Below are positions 8,917 to 17,800 of a stretch of 33,788 nucleotides of DNA, in pieces (position 1 is the stretch's first letter; the number at the start of each line of letters is the position of its first letter). The DNA is taken from contig JAPOXO010000041.1 in NCBI GenBank assembly GCA_026707045.1, positions 1-33,788 of the forward strand, read 5' to 3'. A program made the position numbers and the translations under genes. The notes beneath the pieces were generated by a model that saw nothing but the letters and a program-made list of their open reading frames with translations, did not search any database and was not told the origin of the DNA. This stretch comes from Gammaproteobacteria bacterium. GTDB lineage: Bacteria > Pseudomonadota > Gammaproteobacteria > Pseudomonadales > Azotimanducaceae.

Positions 8917-8944
8917 TTCATACGTCTTACTTACATGGTATAAT
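8917..8944 (+). promoter_or_regulatory. Candidate promoter of the IS1-family transposase
   Basis: TTCATA (8917-8922) and a perfect TATAAT (8939-8944) are separated by 16 bp. The transposase ATG follows eight bases after the -10 box, so the transcript would have almost no leader. Found by consensus. Confidence 0.45.
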
Positions 8945-8952
8945 ATTAGGCA

Positions 8953-9469
8953 TGAACAAACTACCTACTTCCACCCGAGCCAAAATTCTGCATTTGCTCT
9001 GCGAAGGATCGTCCCTACAAACTGTCAGCCAAATCGAAAAATATCCATCAACACGATCTACAAGCTGGTAGCTGATACAGGAAAAGCGTGCTTCAAGTTT
9101 CATAACGCCGTAGTTCAGAACCTTTGGGTTGACCGTGGCCAATGCGACGAGATATGGGCGTTCTGCTATTGCAAAGAACGGACGCTGCCGGCTGCCATCA
9201 ATCTACCATATTGGGCAGGTCATCTATGGACTTGGACAGCGCTCGATTCAGACACCAAGCTACTGATCTCGTTCTATGTTGGCGGTTGTACAGTGGACGA
9301 TGCAAGGGAATTCATGTACGATGTCGACTCGCGAATTGATACACGTATTCAACTGACAACTGATGGTTTGGAGGCGTATGTAGAAGCGGTGGATGATGCA
9401 TTCTGACAAGGAAACGTCGACTTCGCCCAGTTGGTCAAGTACAAGCCGAAACCTAAGCGCAGTAAGCGG
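8953..9469 (+). pseudogene. IS1-family transposase remnant, truncated
   Basis: Starts MNKLPTSTRAKILHLLCEGS, the helix-turn-helix start of IS1-type single-ORF transposases. After SQIEK a one-base loss in an A run near 9035-9040 shifts the frame; the sequence then continues as ISINTIYKLVADTGKACFKF, DEIWAFCYCKERT, WTWTALDSDTKLLISFYVGG and QLTTDGLEAYVEAVDDAF. A TGA replaces the usual Gly codon just after that, before FAQLVKYKPKP. The first two acidic catalytic residues (Asp in QVDEIW-like DEIW and Asp in TTDG) are visible. The C-terminal Glu region is gone because the IS1595-family element begins at 9470. It is therefore dead by a frameshift, a stop and truncation. Confidence 0.85.
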
Positions 9470-10605
9470 GGCTCAATTGTAGTTAAGTGTCAAAAACTGG
9501 GTAAATCGTACCCATATATATTGCAAGCGATTGATTTGCAAGGTTAAGTTGTCTATGGACAGACAGGCATTTTCATTTATGCTGGATCTTCTGGGCGATA
9601 TGTCCTCGGAAGAGCTGCAAGAGCTGGAAGACTGTGCACGTTCGTTGCGCAGCAGTCGGAAGGGACTGGAGGCTCTCAAGAATTTCGACCAGTCGATGAC
9701 CGAGGTTAGACGATGTCCGCACTGCGGGAAGGACAAGGCGTATTGACACGGTCGCGACTCCCGGGGAGCGCAACGCTTTCGTTGCCGCCCTTCCTTGCAG
9801 GGAGGCTGCGGACGCACCTTCAATGGAAGGACAGGCACGCCGTTCGCACGCATGCGCAAGCCGGAGAAGTGAAGTGTGTTTCTCGAGGCACTCGCGGAGG
9901 GTCATCGGTCGGTGGACGACCTGCACAGATTTGGAAAAATCGGGGTCTCCCCGCGAACACTGTGGCGATGGCGCAAGGTGGCGTTCAAGGCTCTCGGAAA
10001 CAAGAAGCCTGAACAGCTGAAGGGCATCGTGGAGATCGACGAAACCTACTTTCGGGAAAGCTTCAAGGGGAGTCGGGGATGGAAGCGAGGCAATCCTCCC
10101 GTACGGCGCGAGCCTCGTTGTCGGGGCGAAGCGTCGGGACCGGGCTTGTCTCTGGAATACCTGCCGGTGCTGACCGCCATCGACCGACATGGCACGCAAC
10201 TGAAGCAGGTTCTGGGATATCCAGACGAAATCAGGGAAGACCTGCAGGATCGCATCGAGAAGGGATCGGTGCTGTGCACCGACGGTCTTGCGTCCTACCG
10301 CAGCGTGGCCCGAGATGCCGAGGCCGCCACCCACGTCGTCGTGCCTGGCCAGAATCCAAGGAATTTGCCGCCTGACGGCATCATGCTCAATCAGTCACTT
10401 GAGGGACACTTCAGCCTCGCAAGGGTCAACGCCATGCACACGGGCATGAAGTCCTTCATCAATCGACAGGCGCGTGGCGTCTCAAGCCGCTATCTGCAGG
10501 GTTATCTCACCTGGATTCAGGCCGTTCGGAAGCCCTCGCTCAGCGAAAGCGAGGTTCTGAACCCATCAAATGCAGAGGTTTTCAACACTTAACTACAAAT
10601 GAGCC
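9470..10605 (+). mobile_element. IS1595-family insertion sequence
   Basis: The terminal inverted repeats are ggctcaattgtagttaagtg (9470-9489) and the complement of 10586-10605, with one mismatch in 20, of the IS1016/IS1595 type. The single transposase frame sits between them. The eight bases flanking each end (gtaagcgg and accttaat) differ, so there is no target-site duplication. The IS1 gene does not resume on the right, so a deletion or recombination followed insertion. The element is more G+C-rich than its surroundings. Confidence 0.85.
9555..10592 (+). pseudogene. IS1595-family transposase with two in-frame TGA codons
   Basis: One unbroken register from ATG 9555 to TAA near 10592 encodes an ISXO2-like DDE transposase of about 345 codons. 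It is interrupted by TGA at 9744-9746 and TGA at 9870-9872. The order is an N-terminal helix (MSSEELQELEDCARSLRSSR), a zinc ribbon (CPHCGKDKAY, stop, then RFRC...GGCGRTF), stop, helix-turn-helix (VSPRTLWRWRKVAFKAL), the first catalytic Asp in VEIDETYFRESFKG, Asp in VLCTDGLASYR and the C-terminal MHTGMKSFINRQARGV. Members of the family normally have Trp or a basic residue at the first site and Trp at the second, so TGG-to-TGA and CGA-to-TGA transitions explain both. The element is probably inactive. Confidence 0.8.
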
Positions 10606-10698
10606 ACCTTAATTGTCGAATATCGATCCCATTAGGGAATTTAGCGAAGAATTTCCAGTTTCAATCACTTCCCATCAGGTTGGTTGATCTTGTTGCAT

Positions 10699-11178
10699 CT
10701 AAGAGTCTAAGTTAGACAACCGACCACGAATACGAGCGGGCAAAATATCGCAATAGGAATAGCAAGCAATACCGTTGCCCAAGCAGAACCCATTTTTGAA
10801 TTTTTCGGACCCTACAACTTTGGCTTCGCTACACCAGGCGTCAAAGCAATGTCCCCAACCCTGCCACGGCAAGAACGAGAGATCGATGACGAAAGCCAAA
10901 AATTTCCACAATCTGGAGTGCTGTGTTGCGTTATTGTTACATGCGAAGTAGCCTGTCCTCGCACTGATCGTGTGCCATCGGCTTCCGCCGCACAACGTGT
11001 TTCCCACTATGTCGATTGCAATCAGGACGTTCATGAGTGTTTGGCCAATGCTTGTCAGAATAAAGTGCTGTGGCTCATGATTCTGGTCGGGAGATTTGTC
11101 CTCCTCAGACATTTCGTTTTTTCTATTCGGACTCTTACCTTTGGTTTCCCCTATTCCCGCTGCTTTGCCGATTGCCAT
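10699..11178 (-). CDS. Hypothetical protein with one hydrophobic segment
   Basis: 159 residues starting at ATG 11178, preceded by gaggagaaag. The N-terminal 45 residues are charged and hydrophilic. A hydrophobic segment LMNVLIAIDIVGNTLCGG then leads into SRWHTISARTGYFAC, and later LWKFLAFVIDLSFLPWQGWGHCFDAW. The order of an Ala-Ile-Asp helix, GG, 'TIS-x-R' and 'GHC' resembles small phage or prophage-associated proteins that I know only as hypothetical. No function can be assigned. It runs towards the IS1595-family element, which begins about 90 bases beyond its stop. Confidence 0.65.
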   Translation of the reverse strand: MAIGKAAGIGETKGKSPNRKNEMSEEDKSPDQNHEPQHFILTSIGQTLMNVLIAIDIVGNTLCGGSRWHTISARTGYFACNNNATQHSRLWKFLAFVIDLSFLPWQGWGHCFDAWCSEAKVVGSEKFKNGFCLGNGIACYSYCDILPARIRGRLSNLDS

Positions 11179-11330
11179 TTCTTTCTCCTCAGAAGTACAG
11201 AAAGCTCCCAATCTAGGAGACTTCACTTATTTTTCATATTGAACAGTATCTAATTTTCAAACGCTCTAAACCGATCTGTGACTGTTCTTCTAACTCTATT
11301 CAATATACATAGATTTATCTGTACTGTAGA

Positions 11331-11678
11331 ATGCAAAATAAGGGGCAATCAAGCTATCAATTCCCAGAATACCACAAATTTAGCGAAGGATCGTTGTTCG
11401 TCTCAGTGGATCCGCCTGCAATGTCTTGGATAGTGCCCGTGAAGTGTATTGGACCACCTAGCCGTCTTGGTATGGCCGTTAACTCATTTTTAAGACCTTC
11501 TCAAGAAAAACATGCGGTGCCGAATTTACCCTTATTCGACAAGAATACTCCCTATTTCTCTTCCTTTGATATCTCCGGTAACCTGAATGCTGAAGTGCGA
11601 ATACAGGGAAATCCTGAACTCATAACTGTCCAATGGTTAAGACTCGGGAATAGACAATTTGAGAACTATCTACGATAA
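11331..11678 (+). CDS. Hypothetical protein, 115 residues
   Basis: Open frame with no clear Shine-Dalgarno before its ATG. It is rich in Pro, Ser and aromatic residues (PPAMSWIVPVKCIGPPSRLG, LPLFDKNTPYFSSFDISGN), and no domain is recognised. Its stop TAA overlaps the ATG of the next short frame (TAATG), which supports translation and an operon with the two small genes downstream. Confidence 0.5.
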   Translation: MQNKGQSSYQFPEYHKFSEGSLFVSVDPPAMSWIVPVKCIGPPSRLGMAVNSFLRPSQEKHAVPNLPLFDKNTPYFSSFDISGNLNAEVRIQGNPELITVQWLRLGNRQFENYLR

Positions 11679-11758
11679 TGGAGGCCTCGAAACTCGGCGA
11701 GATCATGGCGCAAGTGAACTGTCTCAACCCGTTTGAAGGTGAAGAACAACAGGAGTGA
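11678..11758 (+). CDS. Very short ORF, 26 residues
   Basis: ATG overlaps the preceding TAA. It encodes MEASKLGEIMAQVNCLNPFE and a short acidic tail, ending at TGA 11756-11758, and the next gene's ribosome site lies inside its 3' end. It may be a genuine microprotein or only a coupling leader for the next gene. Confidence 0.35.
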   Translation: MEASKLGEIMAQVNCLNPFEGEEQQE

Positions 11759-11763
11759 ACGCA

Positions 11764-11958
11764 ATGCTTTGTCTGACTGGTCAAGACCACGAAATTCTCG
11801 ATAAGTATTTGAACAAAGTACTCGACAATTACAAGAATGGTACGACCTCACTGCTAGATGCGCGAATAGATCTCGTTCATACGATTACTCTCGCGGCGAA
11901 AGATGACAACCTGATGCCATATGTCAAAGCATGTTTAGTAGGGTCCACAGAGGATTAG
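11764..11958 (+). CDS. Small helical hypothetical protein, 64 residues
   Basis: ATG 11764 with aggag nine bases upstream. The product (LDKYLNKVLDNYKNGTTSLL, ARIDLVHTITLAAKDDN) is predicted to be all-helical. It resembles the short unassigned proteins of rhizobial and proteobacterial accessory regions, with a Leu-rich helix, Asp-Leu-Val-His and Ala-Ala-Lys-Asp. Third gene of the small operon. Confidence 0.6.
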   Translation: MLCLTGQDHEILDKYLNKVLDNYKNGTTSLLDARIDLVHTITLAAKDDNLMPYVKACLVGSTED

Positions 11959-12402
11959 CTCTTGAAAGCAATCACGCGATCAACCCACATGGGGCTCGAT
12001 CTTCCCACAAGCAGTCGAGTACACCATGGCGTACTGAGCTTGGATTGTATTCAAGCATTTGAGCGTATCTCACTGGCGAAACCAATGACGACGCGTAGTT
12101 ATCCGGCCTCCGCGGAGAGCGGACCTATATGGACTGATTCCGGAAACTAGAGTAGGATTTTTGATCACCGGCAAAAATTTCGTTCGTCTGGGATTTCCCG
12201 ATGTGCTGGCGTTTTTGGCTTCGTCGAATCCTTCGAACGCCAATAATTCGAGCATCTGTGCAACCTACAACTTCAGCAGTGATCCGGAAGATCGATACTG
12301 AATTGTGGATGTGACAGTTGTTAGGAGTTTCAAAGCAAGTAACGCTGTGTTGTGTATAGTACTGATATCAAAGAGAATTTCTAGTACAAAAGGAAACATC
12401 AC
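11959..12402. other. Intergenic region, no supportable gene
   Basis: Short frames exist but lack ribosome sites or recognisable sequence. The stretch 12206-12243 (ggcgtt ... aacgcc arms) can form a weak hairpin. The last 20 bases hold the aaggaaa ribosome site for the 12403 gene. Confidence 0.5.
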
Positions 12403-13554
12403 ATGGAAAGAAAGGAAGTAGAACAGCCCGTTTCAGGGCTAGATGCGTTCGGAAACGAGGACAATGCGTCGGTCTTGTCGCAAGCTGCTTTTTTATTGCT
12501 TCTGGCAGAACAAATGATAGTGAAGTATCCAAACCAAGCTGAGATTGATGATGTACATAAAGAGGAGGCAATCGACAGTCTAAGGGTTCCCACTTTGAAT
12601 CCTTCTGGCCGACAAGTGGAACGACAAGAGGTTTTGGAGGAACTACGCCAAAGCTCACCTCTGGGCTACAAGCAGGATTTACGTGTTCGACCTTCAATTG
12701 TAAGAAGACTTATAGAGATGATGGCTCAAAGAGTCGACATGGAACAGAGCTACATGGCTGCGGCAGCTCTGTTGGAAGCATGTTTGGATCATCCCGACCC
12801 TCTCGTCCGTGTTTCGTCCGCAATTTCCCTCTGTGGTATCTATGCTGAATCAAGTCCGTTCTTGCGTCTCATTCTAGGGTCTACCAACTCAGAAGACGAC
12901 TTGACCAGAGACATGGCATTTACAGGACTTGAGAACATAGCGTCCGACCACATTTTGAAAGACGCAAATACTGAATTTGGACCTGATAGACGATCTGACA
13001 GTAAATCTACGAAGAAATGTACAACAAGCCTGCTGGTGCACGGAAGCTTCCCTAGAGTACTAAATCCCAGCTGGTGGCAACCTGGTGGGAACTTTCACTG
13101 TTTCATTAAGAAAAACGTGTGTAATGATCTCTATAGAGGGAACTCGTACTATAAGTGGTCCGGAATATATACTCACGCCGCTCGAAAGCTTGCCGCACAA
13201 GAGTTATTGGAGTGGTCGAAACCTACTGAGCAACTGAATCACGTTTTTGCACATAGTCATGGGGGAAGTGTCGCGATGTGTGCAAGCCAAGAGGGCTTGA
13301 ATATAGAGAAGCTCGTACTCATGAGTTGCCCTTTTTCCGGTCATTACAGTCCGAATTTTGCTAAAGTAGGAGAAGTTGCCTCAGTTCGAGTTAAGCTGGA
13401 CTTGATTGTGTTGGTTGACACGCTTTGGAAGGGTGGAAGTGCGAAACCACAGTGTGACAAAATTAGAGACATAGTTCTGCCGATTTGGTTCGACCATTCT
13501 CAGACGCATGACCCAGATACGTGGAAAAAGCATAGTATTGCACATAAAATATAA
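12403..13554 (+). CDS. HEAT-repeat protein fused to an alpha/beta-hydrolase-like domain
   Basis: 383 residues, with aaggaaac before the ATG. Residues about 105-185 are HEAT-like helical repeats (MAAAALLEACLDHPDPLVRV, MAFTGLENIASD). From about residue 205 there is a hydrolase-like domain: TSLLVHGSF (strand and oxyanion-hole His-Gly), a nucleophile elbow FAHSHGGSVAMC with Ser near residue 284, LDLIVLVDTLW (possible acid) and DHSQTHDPDTWKKHSI (possible catalytic His). The elbow is H-S-H-G-G rather than the usual G-x-S-x-G. The closest described relatives are lipase or esterase-like proteins of unknown substrate. The following gene also encodes HEAT repeats, so the pair probably works together. 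Confidence 0.65.
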   Translation: MERKEVEQPVSGLDAFGNEDNASVLSQAAFLLLLAEQMIVKYPNQAEIDDVHKEEAIDSLRVPTLNPSGRQVERQEVLEELRQSSPLGYKQDLRVRPSIVRRLIEMMAQRVDMEQSYMAAAALLEACLDHPDPLVRVSSAISLCGIYAESSPFLRLILGSTNSEDDLTRDMAFTGLENIASDHILKDANTEFGPDRRSDSKSTKKCTTSLLVHGSFPRVLNPSWWQPGGNFHCFIKKNVCNDLYRGNSYYKWSGIYTHAARKLAAQELLEWSKPTEQLNHVFAHSHGGSVAMCASQEGLNIEKLVLMSCPFSGHYSPNFAKVGEVASVRVKLDLIVLVDTLWKGGSAKPQCDKIRDIVLPIWFDHSQTHDPDTWKKHSIAHKI

Positions 13555-13630
13555 AAATGATGGATTGTCGCCGAAACGTCGATGAAATGACTCGTCGATA
13601 CATTGACCACACCAATTGCTTGTAGAATTC

Positions 13631-13984
13631 ATGAATTATTTGGAGTTAAGCCGCATTTTCGTTTCACAAGCTGCATGGCGTATTACAGGTTTCGATTCTC
13701 TTGGCCGATCATTGGTACGGAGCCTTGAATCCGAAGACGAGACTTGCCGCATGATGGCCGGGATGTGCCTAAGCAACGGAGGAGAGCGCGCTGAGCGCTT
13801 GCTGTTGAATGCATTGCAGCACAACAACGAACTCATCGACATCCCTATGGTGATCACCGTTTTGGCTAGTATGGGTAATCCAAATTTGGTGAGCTATTTG
13901 AAACATTACGCTCAGAGTGACAATCAAGCAGTAGCCGAAGCCGCCTCTCAAGCTATTCGAGCTATTGAAGAGGCTCGATTCTGA
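13631..13984 (+). CDS. HEAT-repeat protein
   Basis: Three HEAT-like units are visible: LGRSLVRSLESEDETCRMMA, AERLLLNALQHNNELIDIPM and LVSYLKHYAQSDNQAVAEAA, ending at TGA. Repeats of this type bind proteins. The start is uncertain: ATG 13631 and TTG 13616 both lack a clear ribosome site. A short frame from ATG 13557 (DEMTRRYIDHTN) reaches TAG 13623-13625 and would join this protein if one T were restored near 13615, so the gene may have lost its true N-terminus by a one-base deletion. Partner of the HEAT/hydrolase gene 76 bases upstream. Confidence 0.6.
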   Translation: MNYLELSRIFVSQAAWRITGFDSLGRSLVRSLESEDETCRMMAGMCLSNGGERAERLLLNALQHNNELIDIPMVITVLASMGNPNLVSYLKHYAQSDNQAVAEAASQAIRAIEEARF

Positions 13985-14823
13985 ATCGCCAACCAGCTAG
14001 TCCGACTCAGTGCATACTCAGTTCTCTCTCAGACTCGTTCGTTTGCCTGCCAACTACAACCGTTCACTAGAACGAAGCGCATTGGGAGGAATGCAATCAA
14101 CTCACCAAACAAAGAGGGGCACCGTATAGCTCGAGTACGAACAGTTGCTAAGGGATTGAAATAGATTGACTCGAATTGAATCAAATACGTCATTATCTTT
14201 ACTTTACTTTACTTTATAACTATCATATGTTAGAGAAGCAATTCAAGAGAGGAGTAAACCCGCACCTAAGATATAAAGCCCAAATCGTTGCTAGATTCGG
14301 CACAAATGTACGCAAATCGGTAGAGCGGAGTTGCTTTCGTTCCTGCTCTGACTGAGAATGAGTAAAACTCAATGTGCAGTCAGTTTTGCGACACGAGCAG
14401 TTCGAAACACAAGAAAGGGATGTTCGACTCACACGAAGAACCGAACATGCCCCTCCTTGGGAAGCCAGACCTCCAACGAATGAGCCTGTACCTCAAGTTG
14501 AAGAAATACGTCAAGGCTAGCGATTACTGAGTATTGCTAGGTTGGTTGCCAAGAACGAACTTCTTCACCTCTTATTTTACTAACCAATCGGCTTATCGCT
14601 GCAAAAAACACAGAAAATCTCTGTCAAAGCGCGTGAGTCGATCACTTCCGTCGTTTTGGCTCGGTCTTGCCAGCACATTCTTCTTGGTTCACAGTCTTGC
14701 TGATCAATATTGAATGTTTAGTGGACTATTTGCCTCAGCTGGTCACCACACAAGAACCTCGCTCATCACAACTTACGCGTTCAATCGCTTTTAGTTTTCG
14801 GTGTGTTGTTTTCTCAGGCATAA
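13985..14823. other. Intergenic region with a CTTTA microsatellite
   Basis: About 840 bases without a supportable gene. It contains four perfect tandem copies of cttta (14197-14216). The genes on both sides converge towards it. I found no convincing terminator hairpin. Confidence 0.5.
14197..14216. repeat. Tandem repeat, CTTTA x4
   Basis: Four exact five-base units (ctttactttactttacttta). A simple-sequence tract of this kind is prone to slippage. It lies outside any gene, so a phase-variation role is not indicated. Confidence 0.8.
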
Positions 14824-17800
14824 TCAAACCTCAAGCATCGCTTGATGCTCGTCTTCTTCCTTTCTGGCTCGTTCGATCTCTTCTCTGAGGAAATACAGGG
14901 AATTCCAAGCCCACCGAGCTACTTTCGGTTGAGGGTGTGATTGCAACGATTGAATCGCCGGAATGAAACGATCAAAGTACCTAGCAAGAGAACCGGCCCA
15001 GCTAAAGTTCGTAAAGATGCTGGACGACGCAGCTTGAAGCACTTCGTCGCAATCTCCAAAGTCATCCAAAAGGCGACGGAACTGAGGATTCAGCTCATAC
15101 TTATTGGAACCTTCAGCTTCTGGACTCAGAAAGGGAACGACATTCGCCACAACCGCGGGCCCTCCGTCAGGATTTAGCTTGCACCAACCCGTCAGAGTTT
15201 CTTTGAACAGACCCATCATTGGTGGTTCTTTGATGTCCTGTTCAAAGGTCATTGGACCTTTCAACAGTTCCCTAATACGCCAGGCCTCTCCATCTTCCTT
15301 CATTGCAGCGTGTCCTAGGAACGGCCAGAAGATTTCAGCAAAGTCTGACAGAAGCGCACGCAAGAGAGGTCCTATGAGCTGTTCAAGGCGGCGCGAGAAT
15401 TGAGCTATTACTGTCTGACCCAACAGCAACGCCAATTTGCGCGCATCCTCGTCTTCTCGTCCTCGTCTTAACAACCAGCCCATCAACCTTGAGACATCGT
15501 GCGTGGTGTGTGCATATTCAAACAATTCATCACCGTCTCGACATGTCAATTCAGCAATCTTCATCAGCTGAGGCCTCAGAGATTGCAATCTATGGGATGC
15601 ACTATGACTGTGCATGGACAAGATGTCTACCGCGACAAAGAACGATGCTGAACTACCGTCCAAGAGCTTATCGAGAAGCATGGCTACCTTCGGGCTTGAA
15701 ACCTCCGAAAGGCAGTCGCCATAACTCCAATTCAAGAGGTGCCTAGGCTCTAAAGTTCCCAAATCCAACGCCGAAACAACCAGATCCACATCGTCATCGT
15801 AGACACCTATTGCCTGACAGATTCTCGGCAAGGCAGAAGAAAGTACTGAGTCTTGGGCAATTCGACGTTTGAATTTTGTTACAGATTCTTCGTCTACTTT
15901 GGCTAATCCACTGACGAATCCTACGAGCAGGTCAAAACAAGGATCGGAGGATGGACTGCTGACAATATTGCAAACAATGTTCTTCAACCATATTTGAGGC
16001 GAATCAACAGACTGAGCTAGGAAAAATCCGAAATGGAAAGAATGTCGGTTTTGGTGGACCGAAAACTGTGGCAGCAACTCAGCCAAAATACTTGAAGCTT
16101 GACTTAGTCTTTTGCCTAACTCTTCAATTGCTTCGCGTTGAAGCTTCGCCTTTACCTCAAACTCCAGATTTTTACCGCACGGATAGCCGCGAGGCATGTC
16201 TAATACAAGATACCGTGCACGATCTGCTAGCTCAGTTGGTTCAAGGTGCTTAATCAGGCTCTCGACTCGAGCAGATGTCAAAGCATCCACTTGCGACGAG
16301 TCGTACTCCAAGAAGTGCCCTAATTGCTCAATCGCTTCCGACCAAGGTCCCGAAGGTACGCTGAGGTTCTTGGTCAACGCCTCGACTTCATTTATGAGTC
16401 CTATTCGTACAAGTCCACGGAGATTGCGAGCTAGGCCATCGCGAATCAAGGTTCCCATCTCTTCTTCAATTTTTTCGAGCTCTTCAAGCTGTTTCATGCA
16501 TCCTCGCATGTACTGAAGCAATTCCTCTCTACTGTGGGGTTGCCACGATTGAAGCGCGGGTCGAGAACCATGGCTTTCTGAACCAAGTAACCTGGTGGTT
16601 TGCAATGTCCTCAGACCAGCAAGCAGACCCTCTACGATTATTGAACGAGTTGGACGGTCGCAATTGAGCTTAGCCTTTTGAAGAAAAGCTAGTCTATTCG
16701 AGCCATTCGCTTCAGTTTCTCCTCCAGATGGATAGAACAGTGACTTAAACTGACCTGTTGCGTTGTTCGAAATGTGTGTTTCGGTTTCTGCGGCAGCCAA
16801 TCTCAGCAGCAGGTCTGCGGCCTCATGGAAGGTACCCCGGCAAAAGGCTGCCTTTTGCAGCGCGACAACAATATGTCGGCGCATATCACCTCGGATTTTG
16901 CAAAGGTCGAGGATCTGTTCAAACAAACGCCTAATCTGATCCAGACACGGCTTCGCATCGATCTCGACCAGACGACCCAACAGCTCCGTACGACTAGAAT
17001 CCAATGGTGCATTTGAACTTGCAAGAGGACCAGTTGGACCACATAATTGTTCCACGACCTCACGCGCGACCTTCGAAGTATTGAGCCAAGCAAGTTGTCG
17101 AGCAGCATTGGAACGGAGTTCGTCCATTCCATCCCCCGCCAGAACAATTCTTCGATCGGTGGGAGACCAAGTCCTCCATTGGCGCTCGGCTAGGTTGAAT
17201 GCAACTGGCCGAGGCTGTAGAACAAGAAGGTCGCCTCGTTTTTGAACAACTCTCCGATCAATCAGTTCAACGAGGTCTGCACGAAAATCGATAGCCGTTA
17301 TGCCCCCTCTCTCTGCAACTTCCTCTACAGCCGTAACGTGCTCCCCATCTCGAATCAATCCGTATGCCGCAACAAGCTGTGCGGATTGAATCAATCTTGC
17401 TTGAACAGTTCTGCCACATACAAATGTATCCACAAAGAACTTTTCTGAAGCATGGGCTACAGGAACTGAACTCGACCAAGCATTGGCAACATCGATTGCA
17501 ATGCGTGGAAATCCTTTCGAAAACAACGTAAGTCGTAATTTGTCTTCAGTTGCAATCCCGCCCAGCATTTGCTCAATGATTCCTTCGGTGATTTCAGGTG
17601 GGGCTAGTTCGACGATGTGCACATCTGAGCGGTGTTGCTCTGCGGCAGATTCTTGGCTGCAATCGATTGTGAGGAGCGAGAGGTTGCTGCGGAAATTCAA
17701 GACTTTTTCAGATAGCGAGCGATGAATATCGTCAGGACAGTTGTCGACAACTAATATTGCACGTTTACCCGCACCGACTAGGCTATCGACAGAGGAAAAA

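Noticed and set aside
9744..9872. Reassignment of TGA to Trp in this organism
   Set aside because: TGG is used throughout, including inside the same transposase, and other genes (13984, 14824, 27856) end in TGA, so the standard code fits. Mutational stops are the simpler explanation.
9573..10334. 253-codon antisense frame over the IS1595-family transposase
   Set aside because: Shadow of the transposase, with no family resemblance.
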